From: Erythrobacter donghaensis
GTDB taxonomy: Bacteria > Pseudomonadota > Alphaproteobacteria > Sphingomonadales > Sphingomonadaceae
Direction of reading: 5' to 3'
DNA: 52,131 nt
Assembly (NCBI RefSeq): GCF_001557325.1
Contig: NZ_LSJS01000176.1
Coordinates: 1 to 52,131, forward strand
Below the pieces are notes generated by a model. The model searched no databases. It had not been told where the DNA came from and was given only the letters and a program-made list of their open reading frames with translations. Each line of letters opens with the position of its first letter. Positions within the stretch are counted from its first letter, which is position 1. The position numbers and the translations under genes are program-made. This document shows, piece after piece, positions 25,644-34,013 of the stretch.

Positions 25644-26849
25644 ATGCCCAAGTTCAAGACCCTCGATGACCTGCCCGCCGACCTCACCGGCGAAGTCGCG
25701 CTCGTCCGCGTCGACCTGAACCTGCCGATGAAGGACGGCTCGGCGACCGACGTGACCCGGGTCGAGGCGGTCAAGCCCACCATTCTCGAGCTTGCGGGCC
25801 GCGGGGCGAAGGTGCTGCTGCTGGCCCATTTCGGTCGTCCCGGCGGCGCGCGTTCCTCCACGCTCTCCACCAGCATGGTGATCGGCGATGTCGAGAAGGT
25901 GATCGGCAAGGAGATCATGTTCATCCCCGAGATCGCCGGGCCGGTGGTCGATCAGGCGGTGGGCAGCATCCTGCGTGCAGGCGACATCGCGCTGCTCGAC
26001 AACACCCGCTTCTGGCCCGGCGAGGAGAAGAACGATCCCGAGCTTGCCAAGGCCGTCGCCGCGCCTGGCACGCTCTACGTCAACGACGCCTTCAGCGCCG
26101 CGCACCGCGCCCATGCCACGACCGAGGGGCTGGCGCACCTCCTGCCGGCCTATGCGGGCCGCTCGATGGAAGCGGAGCTCAAGGCCCTCGACGCCGCGCT
26201 CGGCGCGCCCGAGCAGCCCTTGGCGGCGGTCGTGGGCGGGGCCAAGGTCTCGACCAAGCTCGCGGTGCTCGAACACCTCGTGGGCAAGGTGCAGCACCTG
26301 ATCATCGGCGGGGGCATGGCCAACACCTTCCTCGCCGCGCGCGGCGTGAATGTCGGCAAGAGCCTGTGCGAGCATGACCTCGCCCCCACGGTCGCGAAGA
26401 TCATGGACGAGGCCGACGCGGCTGGCTGCACCGTGCACCTGCCCTATGACGTGGTGGTCGCGAAGGAATTTGCCGCCAACCCGGCCTCCTTGCGGGTCTG
26501 CAACGTCCACGAGGTCGCCGAGGACGAGATGATCCTCGACGTCGGCCCCACGGCGGTGGAAGCGCTTGCCGACGTGCTCAAGACCTGCCGCACGCTGGTG
26601 TGGAACGGTCCGCTGGGTGCCTTCGAGACCGAGCCCTTCGATGCGGCAACCGTGGCGCTGGCCCGCACGGCGGCCGCGCTCAGCCTCGAAGGCTCGCTGG
26701 TCAGCGTCGCCGGGGGCGGGGACACGGTCGCGGCGCTCGCCCATGCCGGGGTTTCGGATGATTTCACCTATATTTCAACCGCTGGCGGCGCATTCCTCGA
26801 ATGGATGGAAGGCCGCGTCCTCCCCGGCGTCGCGGCGCTCGAGGGCTGA
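25644..26849 (+). CDS. pgk: Phosphoglycerate kinase
   Basis: 401 residues. It transfers phosphate from 1,3-bisphosphoglycerate to ADP. The substrate-binding motif [12 protein letters not shown] is at residues 20-31, HFGRPGG near 64, and the nucleotide-binding C-terminal domain has GGGDTVAAL near 365. The following gene starts three bases after its stop. Confidence 0.98.
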   Translation: MPKFKTLDDLPADLTGEVALVRVDLNLPMKDGSATDVTRVEAVKPTILELAGRGAKVLLLAHFGRPGGARSSTLSTSMVIGDVEKVIGKEIMFIPEIAGPVVDQAVGSILRAGDIALLDNTRFWPGEEKNDPELAKAVAAPGTLYVNDAFSAAHRAHATTEGLAHLLPAYAGRSMEAELKALDAALGAPEQPLAAVVGGAKVSTKLAVLEHLVGKVQHLIIGGGMANTFLAARGVNVGKSLCEHDLAPTVAKIMDEADAAGCTVHLPYDVVVAKEFAANPASLRVCNVHEVAEDEMILDVGPTAVEALADVLKTCRTLVWNGPLGAFETEPFDAATVALARTAAALSLEGSLVSVAGGGDTVAALAHAGVSDDFTYISTAGGAFLEWMEGRVLPGVAALEG

Positions 26850-26852
26850 TCC

Positions 26853-27281
26853 GTGGCAGTGAGTGAAGCCGAGATCGAGGCCCTCGCGCTCGCAGTGATG
26901 CGTGCCTGGGTGGCGCGCGATGCGAAGGCGATGAAGAAGCTCGTGCGCCGGGATTTCATGATGCTGGTCGGCAGCACTCCGCCGCAACTGCTTGATCGCC
27001 CGAGCTTCCTTGCCGCGATGGAGCGCGGCTTTACGTGCTCGCGCTTCGCCTTCCGCGAGGTGATCGCGCGCAAGCACCGCGATGCGGCGTGGTTCGTCGC
27101 GGGCGCCGAGCTTGAACTTGCGCTCGGAGCGCGCAAATGGACCGGTGCCTTCCTCGTCTCGGCGCTGTGGCGCAAGAGCGCGTGGTCGAGCAACCTGCTG
27201 CTCGCCGACCTCAGCCTCGCGCGGCTCGATCCCGACCAGGATCTTGCCGTCGCGGTCAGCAAGCTGCAATTGTGGACGTGA
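26853..27281 (+). CDS. NTF2-like (DUF4440/SnoaL-type) protein
   Basis: 142 residues starting at GTG. The N-terminal helix (EIEALALAVMRAWVARDAKAMKKLV) followed by a beta-rich part fits the NTF2-like cone fold. Such proteins can be small enzymes or ligand binders; no catalytic pair can be assigned. It is tightly packed between pgk and the thioesterase gene (3 and 4 bases), so it belongs to the same transcript. Confidence 0.8.
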   Translation: MAVSEAEIEALALAVMRAWVARDAKAMKKLVRRDFMMLVGSTPPQLLDRPSFLAAMERGFTCSRFAFREVIARKHRDAAWFVAGAELELALGARKWTGAFLVSALWRKSAWSSNLLLADLSLARLDPDQDLAVAVSKLQLWT

Positions 27282-27285
27282 GGTC

Positions 27286-27738
27286 ATGAGCGAAGCAGTC
27301 GAGACCTCCTACGGCGCCCTCAAGGTTATGGAGAGCGGCGAGTTCGCCGGGTGGCGCTTCTGGGAGGGCGATCCCTTCGAGACCCGCTCGGGCCCGTTCT
27401 ACTACCGGCGCGAGGCCGATGGCTCCTACACCAGCGCCTTCCGCGCCGAGGCCCGTCACATGAACGGGGGCGGCTTCATGCATGGCGGTTGCCTGATGAC
27501 CTTCGCCGACTTCGCGCTGTTCGCGATCGCCACCGATGTGCTGGACGGAGATCATGCGGTGACGCTGAACCTCTCGGGTGATTTCCTCGGCTCGGTCCAG
27601 TCCGGCGCGTTGGTCGAGGCGCGCGGGGAAGTGACCCGCGGCGGCGGCAAGACGATCTTCGTGCGCGGGCTGGTGACGGGCGACGGCAAGCCCGCCTTGA
27701 GCTTCACGGGCATCATCCGGCGGCTGTCGAAGCGCTAG
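27286..27738 (+). CDS. PaaI-family (hotdog) thioesterase
   Basis: 150 residues. The hotdog-fold signature is HMNGGGFMHGGCLMTFADFAL, where the central helix follows the HGG turn and places the catalytic Asp. TLNLSGDFLGSVQSGALVEARGEV matches the beta-sheet region. The family hydrolyses acyl- or aryl-CoA thioesters; the substrate is unknown. The ATG is at 27286, four bases after the preceding stop. Confidence 0.88.
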   Translation: MSEAVETSYGALKVMESGEFAGWRFWEGDPFETRSGPFYYRREADGSYTSAFRAEARHMNGGGFMHGGCLMTFADFALFAIATDVLDGDHAVTLNLSGDFLGSVQSGALVEARGEVTRGGGKTIFVRGLVTGDGKPALSFTGIIRRLSKR

Positions 27739-27793
27739 TTCTTCGCGGTTGCAGCATTGCCGCAGCCTCGCTAAGGCCGCGCCAGTCCGACTT

Positions 27794-27807
27794 TGCATAC
27801 CTATGCA
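27794..27807. promoter_or_regulatory. Inverted repeat upstream of fda
   Basis: TGCATA and TATGCA flank two bases, giving a compact dyad 54 bases upstream of the aldolase ATG in an otherwise plain 123-base spacer. It could be an operator; no regulator can be assigned. Confidence 0.4.
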
Positions 27808-27861
27808 CAGAGGGCAGGGGACGCATCTGAACCACCTCACGCGACTTGGAGAAAGCCAGCC

Positions 27862-28752
27862 ATGAACACCCTCGAAATGACGACCCGCATCGCCACCGGA
27901 CAGGGATTCATCGCCGCGCTCGACCAGTCGGGCGGATCGACCCCCAAGGCGCTGCGCGGCTACGGCGTGGAGGACAGCGAGTGGTCGGGGGACGAGGAGA
28001 TGTTCGCCCAGATCCACGCGATGCGCGCCCGCGTGATCACCTCGCCCTGCTTCTCCAGCGGCAAGGTGATCGGTGCGATCCTGTTCGAGAAGACCATGGA
28101 CGCCGAGGTCGAGGGCAAGCCCACCGCCGAGGCATTGAAGGCGCGCGGGATCGTCCCCTTCATCAAGGTCGACGAGGGTCTGGCCGACGAGGCGGACGGC
28201 GTGCAGCTGATGAAGCCGATGGCGGGGCTCGACGCGCTGCTCGAAAAGTCGGTGGCTCACGGCATGTTCGGCACCAAGATGCGCTCGGTGATCAAGTCCG
28301 CGAACCCCGCCGGGATCGCTGCCATCGTCGCCCAGCAGTTCGAGGTGGGCGCGAAGATCATCGCGGCCGGCCTGATGCCGATCATCGAACCCGAATACGA
28401 CATCACCGCCGCCGACCGCGCCGAGGGCGAGGCGCTGCTGCTGGCGGAAATCCTCAAGGCACTCGACGCGCTGCCGGAGGGCCAGCAGGTGATGCTCAAG
28501 CTCTCGATCCCCGCGACCCCGGGCCTTTACGAGCCGCTGATCCGCCACCCCAAGGTGCTGCGCGTGGTCGCGCTGTCGGGCGGGTTCTCGACCGACGATG
28601 CCTGCGCACGCCTGTCGCACAACCCCGGCATGATCGCGAGCTTCAGCCGCGGGCTGCTGCAGGATCTGCGCAAGGGCCAGTCGGACGCGGAATTCAACCA
28701 GGTGCTCGGCAAGGCGATCGACAAGATCGCATCGGCGAGCTGTTCGGGTTGA
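27862..28752 (+). CDS. fda: Class I fructose-bisphosphate aldolase
   Basis: 296 residues. It cleaves fructose-1,6-bisphosphate through a lysine Schiff base. Family motifs seen: AALDQSGGSTPKAL near residue 18, PFIKVDEGL near 97, and VMLKLSIP, where Lys near 213 fits the Schiff-base position. Class I enzymes need no metal. With tkt, gap and pgk just upstream this completes a glycolytic/pentose-phosphate cluster. Confidence 0.95.
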   Translation: MNTLEMTTRIATGQGFIAALDQSGGSTPKALRGYGVEDSEWSGDEEMFAQIHAMRARVITSPCFSSGKVIGAILFEKTMDAEVEGKPTAEALKARGIVPFIKVDEGLADEADGVQLMKPMAGLDALLEKSVAHGMFGTKMRSVIKSANPAGIAAIVAQQFEVGAKIIAAGLMPIIEPEYDITAADRAEGEALLLAEILKALDALPEGQQVMLKLSIPATPGLYEPLIRHPKVLRVVALSGGFSTDDACARLSHNPGMIASFSRGLLQDLRKGQSDAEFNQVLGKAIDKIASASCSG

Positions 28753-28836
28753 ATTTTTCCCGAGGTCGGGGAAAGGATTGCGCGCGCGGCGGCGTTGTGG
28801 GCCTGACAGCCTGTTCCACCGACGCGAGGACTTCCG

Positions 28837-29892
28837 GTGCCCCGATCATCCTGCCTGCGCACACTTCCGATCCTCATCAGCCTTGCGCTGGTTGCCTGTG
28901 GGGGAGATGACGGCGGCGGGCCGCCCACGGGCACCGCTCCGCCGACACCCGCGCCGACCTCCAGCCCGTCGCCGACCCCCACCCCGCCTCCCGCCTCGGT
29001 CGAACGCAACATTCTGCCCGCCGACACCAACGCCGCGATCACCACCAATCTGGCGGCCCATTTCGCCGTCAATCCGGCCCCGCAGGTTCCTGCCAGAGGC
29101 CGCCTGTTCGTGATGCTGCCCGGAACCGGCGCGACCGCGGGGGTTTACCGCGAGATCGTGCGCACGGGTGCCGCGCGCGGCTATCACGCGCTCGGCCTCA
29201 CCTATCCCAATGACGAGGCGGTCGGGAGCCTGTGCAGCCTCTCGGCCGATCCCGATTGCGCGGGCAGGGTGCGGCGCGAGATCATCACCGGCGAGGATAC
29301 CAGCACGCTGGTTTCGGTGAACACGGCCAATGCGATCATCGCGCGGCTCACCGCGCTGCTGCAGTTCCTCGACCGCACCTTTCCGGCCGAAGGGTGGGGG
29401 CAGTTCCTTGCGGGCGGACAGCCGGACTGGTCGCGGATCACCGTCGCGGGCCATTCGCAGGGCGGGGGGCATGCGGGTTATCTCGCCAAGCTGTTCGCGC
29501 TCGACCGGGCGGTGATGTTCGCCGCGCCCGGCGACACCGGGGTCGCACCCGGCACTGCCGCGCAATGGGTCTCGCTGCCCAATGTGACGGCCGCGTCGCG
29601 CCAGTATGGCTTCATCCACACGGGCGACCCGCTGGTGCCGCTCGCCACTGCCAGCCGCGCGTGGGACGTGATCGGGCTGGGCGCCTTCGGGCCGCTCACC
29701 AGCGTCGACGGCAACACGGCGCCTTTCGGCAATGCGCGCCAGTTGACCACCGCCTTGCCGCCCAATCCGAACCCCACCGGCCTGAGCGCCTCGCCCAACC
29801 ATGGCGCGCCGGTGGTCGACGCGGTCACGCCGCGCGATGCGCAGGGCCGGCCGCTCTATGCCCCGGTATGGATCTACCTTGCCTTTCCGTGA
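28837..29892 (+). CDS. Lipoprotein with alpha/beta-hydrolase domain
   Basis: 351 residues starting at GTG. A signal peptide ends in a lipobox (LVAC, Cys near residue 21). A Pro/Thr/Ser-rich spacer (about 28-52) would hold the domain off the membrane. The hydrolase part has an oxyanion-type segment (VMLPGTGA) and the nucleophile elbow GHSQGGGH near residue 207. A late His in SPNHGAPVVD could complete the triad. It resembles the BPSS1187-like hydrolases; the substrate is unknown. It sits between fda and thiE. Confidence 0.82.
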   Translation: MPRSSCLRTLPILISLALVACGGDDGGGPPTGTAPPTPAPTSSPSPTPTPPPASVERNILPADTNAAITTNLAAHFAVNPAPQVPARGRLFVMLPGTGATAGVYREIVRTGAARGYHALGLTYPNDEAVGSLCSLSADPDCAGRVRREIITGEDTSTLVSVNTANAIIARLTALLQFLDRTFPAEGWGQFLAGGQPDWSRITVAGHSQGGGHAGYLAKLFALDRAVMFAAPGDTGVAPGTAAQWVSLPNVTAASRQYGFIHTGDPLVPLATASRAWDVIGLGAFGPLTSVDGNTAPFGNARQLTTALPPNPNPTGLSASPNHGAPVVDAVTPRDAQGRPLYAPVWIYLAFP

Positions 29893-29942
29893 CGTTGAGG
29901 ACGCAGGCTGACATTGCCGCGAAATCGGCTAATGCGCCTCGG

Positions 29943-30581
29943 ATGACCCAGACACAGCTCTATCTCATTTCCCCCCTCGACGTCGGCGGCGAATTTCCCG
30001 CCCGGCTCGAGCGGGCGCTGGCTGCCGGCGCGCGGCGGCATGGCGATCTTGTCACCGCCTTCCAGTTCCGGGTGAAGGGGGTGGACCAGCACGAGGCCGC
30101 GCGCCTTGCCGCACCCCTTCAGGCGATCTGCGCCGCGCATGACGTGGCATTCATCGTCAACGATTCGGTGGCGCTGGCCAAGCGGTTGAAGGCCGACGGC
30201 GTCCACCTCGGCCAGGAGGACGGCTCGCCGAGGGACGCGCGGGCCGAACTCGGCCGCGAGGCGCAGATCGGCGTCACCTGCCACGCCAGCCGCCACATGG
30301 CGATGGAAGCGGGCGAGGCGGGGGCGGACTATGTCGCCTTCGGGGCCTTCTTCCCGTCCTCGACGAAGGACAAGGGCGATGCCGAACGTCCGGAACCGGA
30401 ACTTCTGAGCTGGTGGAGCCAGCTGTTCGAAATCCCCTGCGTCGCCATCGGCGGGATCACGCCCGAGAACTGCCAGCCGCTGGTCGAGGCGGGGACGGAT
30501 TTCCTCGCGGTCAGCCACGCCGTGTGGGGCGGGGACGAGGTCGCCGCGATCGAGGCCTTTGCGAGGGTGATGCGGGGCTGA
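29943..30581 (+). CDS. thiE: Thiamine phosphate synthase
   Basis: 212 residues. It joins HMP-pyrophosphate and thiazole phosphate to form thiamine phosphate. TIM-barrel motifs seen: FQFRVKG, IVNDSVALAKRLKADGVHLGQED, and phosphate-binding GGITPENC near residue 180. The usual GPIFPTxTK loop reads FGAFFPSSTK. The ATG is preceded by CCTCGG without a strong ribosome-binding site. No TPP riboswitch is seen upstream. Confidence 0.93.
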   Translation: MTQTQLYLISPLDVGGEFPARLERALAAGARRHGDLVTAFQFRVKGVDQHEAARLAAPLQAICAAHDVAFIVNDSVALAKRLKADGVHLGQEDGSPRDARAELGREAQIGVTCHASRHMAMEAGEAGADYVAFGAFFPSSTKDKGDAERPEPELLSWWSQLFEIPCVAIGGITPENCQPLVEAGTDFLAVSHAVWGGDEVAAIEAFARVMRG

Positions 30582-30680
30582 GTGTGCCAGAGGTGGCCAG
30601 AACGCATTGTTGCTTGCAAGGCTTTTTGATCCGCATTATCCATCTGGAAATGCTTGCAATGATCGTCTGAGCGAGACAGC

Positions 30681-31616
30681 ATGGATCCACCGGAACGTCG
30701 GCCTAATGGTGAATTGACGAACCTGCTGTTCTGCGTGGCTTTGGTGTTATTGCTAACATTAGCGCCGACCGCGAGAGGCCAAACTGTTGCGCCTCCAAAT
30801 CCGCAATACCTGAGTAGGCTCACTCCTCGCAAAGATTTGTTGGACGCAATCGTATTTTATGTCCAACGCACCGACGTTCGGTTGCCGACTGAAAACTACC
30901 GGACCCCGGTGAGGGTCAGCAGTCCGGCGCCGTGCAGGATCGTTCTCAGCTTGATGCATCCTTACGGCATAGTGGGCGCACCGCCCAGGAATTCGCCCGT
31001 CCAAGGTGCCTTCAACCTCAATAGGTCCGGCACGGACAGTCCGACTTTGACGAGAATCGGGAAAACACTGCGCTTGTCCTATATCGAGGGTCTTCGCGAG
31101 GAAGCGGAAGATCTCGAGTTCGCGACCGAGGATACGGCAATTCTGATTTACCGCCTTTGGATGGCGTTGCGCAGAAGCTGCACTGTCCAGCCGAAAATGA
31201 CCGCCTTGCTGGACACCGTCGCCGGGCAAAACCGCACCGGCCTCACCGCAGAAGCAATCCACGCGCACCATGCGAACAAGTGGGGTGCGACCATTCTTGA
31301 GAAGACCGCCGAAGGTTATCGTTATCGTATGTCCAACGGAAACGCAGAGGTTGCCCTTAGTCAGTGCAGGCGCGACGGTCGCTGCGACAAGGTCCACCTT
31401 GCGCTCATGACGGTGGGCGGGGATGAGTCGATGCTCATCCCACTCGCGACGAGAGCGCTGGAGAGTGGCAGCATTGCCTATGTTAACTGGGTCGACGGGA
31501 TCAGATTCTCGGGTGACTACGGTCTAACGGACGAGACCGACGTGACCGCACTGGATCGGCAGTTCGATGTGCTTTTGGAAGGTTATTTGCTCACAACAGA
31601 CCCGCAATATCCTTAG
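30681..31616 (+). CDS. Exported protein of unknown function, lower GC than neighbours
   Basis: 311 residues. A hydrophobic stretch at about 15-32 (LLFCVALVLLLTLAPTARGQ) looks like a signal peptide. The mature part has four cysteines (APCRIVL, RRSCTVQ, QCRRDGRC), which suggests disulfides in the periplasm. No domain is recognised. Third positions are less GC-rich and use A/T-ending codons more than adjacent genes. It lies alone between thiE and a convergent small secreted protein. The coding assignment rests on length, the signal peptide and an uninterrupted frame. Confidence 0.7.
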   Translation: MDPPERRPNGELTNLLFCVALVLLLTLAPTARGQTVAPPNPQYLSRLTPRKDLLDAIVFYVQRTDVRLPTENYRTPVRVSSPAPCRIVLSLMHPYGIVGAPPRNSPVQGAFNLNRSGTDSPTLTRIGKTLRLSYIEGLREEAEDLEFATEDTAILIYRLWMALRRSCTVQPKMTALLDTVAGQNRTGLTAEAIHAHHANKWGATILEKTAEGYRYRMSNGNAEVALSQCRRDGRCDKVHLALMTVGGDESMLIPLATRALESGSIAYVNWVDGIRFSGDYGLTDETDVTALDRQFDVLLEGYLLTTDPQYP

Positions 31617-31658
31617 CGAAGGTGGCTCTTCATGCCCATTAAGGATTGGTAATCAGCC

Positions 31659-32090
31659 TTAGCCTACGTTCCCCACCCGGGTGCAGATCAGCTTGCTCAT
31701 CGACCCGTCGCGCTCCAGCTTCTGGAGCGTGTTCTCGCCGAGCACCCTGAAGCGCTGGTCCTTCTTGGGGCCGCGGGTGAAGACCAGCTCGGTGCCGCGC
31801 AGGAGGTAGATGCCGCCGCCCGCCGGGCTCTCGTAGCTCGAGGCGGTGCCGATCCGGAAGGCTTCGGCAGGCACCGGGACGAAGGCCGCGCCCCCGGCAT
31901 CGCCGGGCAGCGCGCATTCCCAGTTGCCGTGGCGCAGGATGCCGAGCATGCCGCCGCTCGAAGCGCCCGCCGAGGCTTGCGGGCGCGAGGCGGCGCGGCC
32001 CGAGGAGTCCTGACCCAGTCCGCGGCCCGGCAGAAGGGCGGCGGTGGCGGCGGCGCTGACCAGCAGCAGGAACACGTAACGGGTCTTCAT
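31659..32090 (-). CDS. Small secreted protein of unknown function
   Basis: 143 residues. It begins with a clear signal peptide ([21 protein letters not shown], cleavage probably after GLG). A Ser/Ala/Gly-rich linker is followed by a compact domain with two Cys ([12 protein letters not shown] and SKLICTRVG) that could form a disulfide. No family is recognised. It is divergent from efp with a 240-base gap. A longer upstream frame exists, but its codons overlap the efp region antisense and carry no signal. Confidence 0.75.
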   Translation of the reverse strand: MKTRYVFLLLVSAAATAALLPGRGLGQDSSGRAASRPQASAGASSGGMLGILRHGNWECALPGDAGGAAFVPVPAEAFRIGTASSYESPAGGGIYLLRGTELVFTRGPKKDQRFRVLGENTLQKLERDGSMSKLICTRVGNVG

Positions 32091-32330
32091 GGTGCAGCCC
32101 TTTATCAGCCCGCACTCGGTCATGCCATGGCATTTACCTTGATGCAGCGCGGTCCTTCCCCATCCGCAAAGGCGGACGGGCAGGGACTTTGGTGTTCCGC
32201 CTGCCAACATCTTCCACCGCTTGCCGCAGGAGGCCGCCTCGGCTATGGGCGCGCATCCTTTCGCAGGCGCGGCGCCGTTCCGGCCGCCCGCTCGCAAGCT
32301 CTTTCCACCTCGTGCAGAAGGCTCAGCCCC

Positions 32331-32894
32331 ATGAAGATCAGCGGCGTCGATATCCGCCCCGGCAACATTCTCGAATATGAAGGCGGCATCTGGAAGGTCG
32401 CCAAGATCCAGCACACCCAGCCGGGCAAGGGCGGGGCCTATATGCAGGTCGAAATGAAGAACCTGCAGGACGGCCGCAAGACCAACGTCCGCTTCCGCAG
32501 CGCCGACACGGTCGAGCGCGTGCGCCTCGACACCAAGGACTTCCAGTTCCTCTATGCCGAGGGCGACGATCTCGTCTTCATGGACAACGACACCTACGAG
32601 CAGATCACGCTCCCCGGCGACCTCTTGGGCGATGCGCGCCCCTTCCTGCAGGACGGGATGCAGGTTGCGCTCGAACTGTGGGATGAAAAGCCGATCTCGG
32701 TCGAACTGCCCGCACAGGTCGAAGCCACCATTGTTGAAGCGGATGCCGTGGTGAAGGGCCAGACCGCCTCGTCGAGCTACAAGCCCGCGATCCTCGACAA
32801 CGGCGTGCGCATCATGGTCCCGCCGCACATCGGCAGCGGCACGCGCATCATCGTCGACGTCTACGAGCAGGCCTATATCGGCAAGGCGGGCTGA
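32331..32894 (+). CDS. efp: Translation elongation factor P
   Basis: 187 residues, the normal EF-P length. It relieves ribosome stalling at polyproline stretches. The modified-lysine loop is present as [10 protein letters not shown] with Lys33. The C-terminal signature is [21 protein letters not shown]. No EpmA/EpmB-type modification genes lie nearby. The inositol monophosphatase gene begins eight bases after its stop, implying an operon. Confidence 0.97.
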   Translation: MKISGVDIRPGNILEYEGGIWKVAKIQHTQPGKGGAYMQVEMKNLQDGRKTNVRFRSADTVERVRLDTKDFQFLYAEGDDLVFMDNDTYEQITLPGDLLGDARPFLQDGMQVALELWDEKPISVELPAQVEATIVEADAVVKGQTASSSYKPAILDNGVRIMVPPHIGSGTRIIVDVYEQAYIGKAG

Positions 32895-32901
32895 CGCAGA
32901 C

Positions 32902-33720
32902 ATGGCAGCTATATCCGGCCTCATCCGCGTCATGGAGCGCGCCGCGCGCAAGGCGGGCGGGCGTCTGCGGCGCGATTTCGGCGAAGTCGAGCACCTGCAG
33001 GTCTCCCGCAAGGGCCCGGCCGATTTCGTCAGCAAGGCCGACATGCGCGCCGAGCGCACGCTCTATGACGAACTCTCCGCCGCGCGCCCGGGCTGGGGCT
33101 TCGTGTTGGAAGAAGCGGGCGTGATCGAGGGCGATCCCGGCATGCCCCGGTGGATCGTCGATCCGCTCGACGGCACCAGCAACTTCCTCCACGGCATCCC
33201 GCACTTCGCGATCTCGATCGCCGCGCAGGAGCCGCGCGCCGACGGCAAGGGCTGGGGCGACGTGGTCGCGGGGGTGGTCTATCAGCCGATCACCGACCAG
33301 ACCTTCTGGGCGGAGAAGTCGCGCGGGGCCTGGCTCCACGATGCCCGCCTCAGGGTCTCGGCACGCGCGCGCCTCGGCGATGCGCTGGTGGCGACCGGCA
33401 TTCCTTTCGCGGGACACGGCGACTTTGCCGAATGGAGCCGCATCTTCGGCGCCATCGGCCCCGAGGTCGCCGGGATCCGCCGCTTCGGCGCGGCCTCGCT
33501 CGATCTGGCCTATGTGGCGCAGGGGCGCTTCGACGGGTTCTGGGAAAGCGGGCTTTCCGATTGGGACACCGCCGCCGGCTGCCTGCTGGTGCGCGAGGCG
33601 GGCGGCTTCGTCAGCGACTTCCGCGGCCGTTCGGAAGCGATCCACTCCACCCAGGTGCTCGCCGCGAACGATGCGCTGCACTCGAAACTGCACAAGCTGC
33701 TGGCGGGCGCGCTGCGCTAG
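32902..33720 (+). CDS. suhB: Inositol monophosphatase family protein (SuhB-like)
   Basis: 272 residues. The two metal-binding motifs are intact: VDPLDGTSNFLHG near residue 86 and SDWDTAAGCLL near 220, with an upstream EE (VLEEAGV) near 73. The family dephosphorylates inositol-1-phosphate; SuhB members also act in rRNA antitermination. The exact substrate is inferred from family. It is co-directional and nearly contiguous with efp. Confidence 0.93.
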   Translation: MAAISGLIRVMERAARKAGGRLRRDFGEVEHLQVSRKGPADFVSKADMRAERTLYDELSAARPGWGFVLEEAGVIEGDPGMPRWIVDPLDGTSNFLHGIPHFAISIAAQEPRADGKGWGDVVAGVVYQPITDQTFWAEKSRGAWLHDARLRVSARARLGDALVATGIPFAGHGDFAEWSRIFGAIGPEVAGIRRFGAASLDLAYVAQGRFDGFWESGLSDWDTAAGCLLVREAGGFVSDFRGRSEAIHSTQVLAANDALHSKLHKLLAGALR

Positions 33721-33784
33721 GGTGTTGCCGGGTAATAGGCAGGTTTTGGGCAGGTAGTTGTCAGGCTGTTGCGCATTGCCGCCA

Positions 33785-33800
33785 TGTTTCACGTGGAACA
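33785..33800. promoter_or_regulatory. parS centromere site
   Basis: The 16-mer TGTTTCACGTGGAACA is the exact reverse complement of the canonical ParB-binding site TGTTCCACGTGAAACA. It lies in the 143-base gap between suhB and tRNA-Leu. parS sites cluster near the replication origin, so this window is probably origin-proximal. The parAB genes are not in the window. Confidence 0.9.
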
Positions 33801-33863
33801 TGGCAGCAAGTCTTGAAGCCGGGCGGAACCCAAGCTAACAGCGCGGGACATTCGCTCCGGTGA

Positions 33864-33948
33864 GCCCCTGTGGTGGAATTGGTAGACGCGGCCGACTCAA
33901 AATCGGTTATCGAAAGATGTGCCAGTTCGAGTCTGGCCAGGGGCACCA
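33864..33948 (+). tRNA. tRNA-Leu (anticodon CAA)
   Basis: An 85-nt class II tRNA. The acceptor stem is GCCCCTG/CAGGGGC with discriminator A and encoded CCA. The anticodon loop CTCAAAA gives CAA, decoding UUG. The long variable arm (GTTATCGAAAGATGT region) and T-arm AGTTCGAGTCT are typical of Leu. Confidence 0.96.
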
Positions 33949-34013
33949 CCAACGCAGGTCAGGGACAAAGCGCTTGCGGCGGGCGCGTGACCGGCTAGCG
34001 TCGCGATCACCTT

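Noticed and set aside
22383..26744. Very long open frame (about 1450 codons) antisense to tkt, gap and pgk
   Set aside because: High GC at third positions keeps the opposite strand open. The sense strand carries three intact well-known enzymes, and the antisense translation has no domain or signal features.
29893..29942. TPP riboswitch ahead of thiE
   Set aside because: The spacer is only 50 bases and lacks the conserved CTGAGA and ACCTGATCTGG-type motifs.
32122..32133. 12-bp perfect palindrome ATGCCATGGCAT upstream of efp
   Set aside because: Short and partly built on an NcoI-like core that is frequent in GC-rich DNA; no repeat of it and no promoter geometry around it.
31929..32330. N-terminal extension of the efp frame
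   Set aside because: EF-P always begins at the [12 protein letters not shown] start; the upstream codons are antisense to the small secreted protein.
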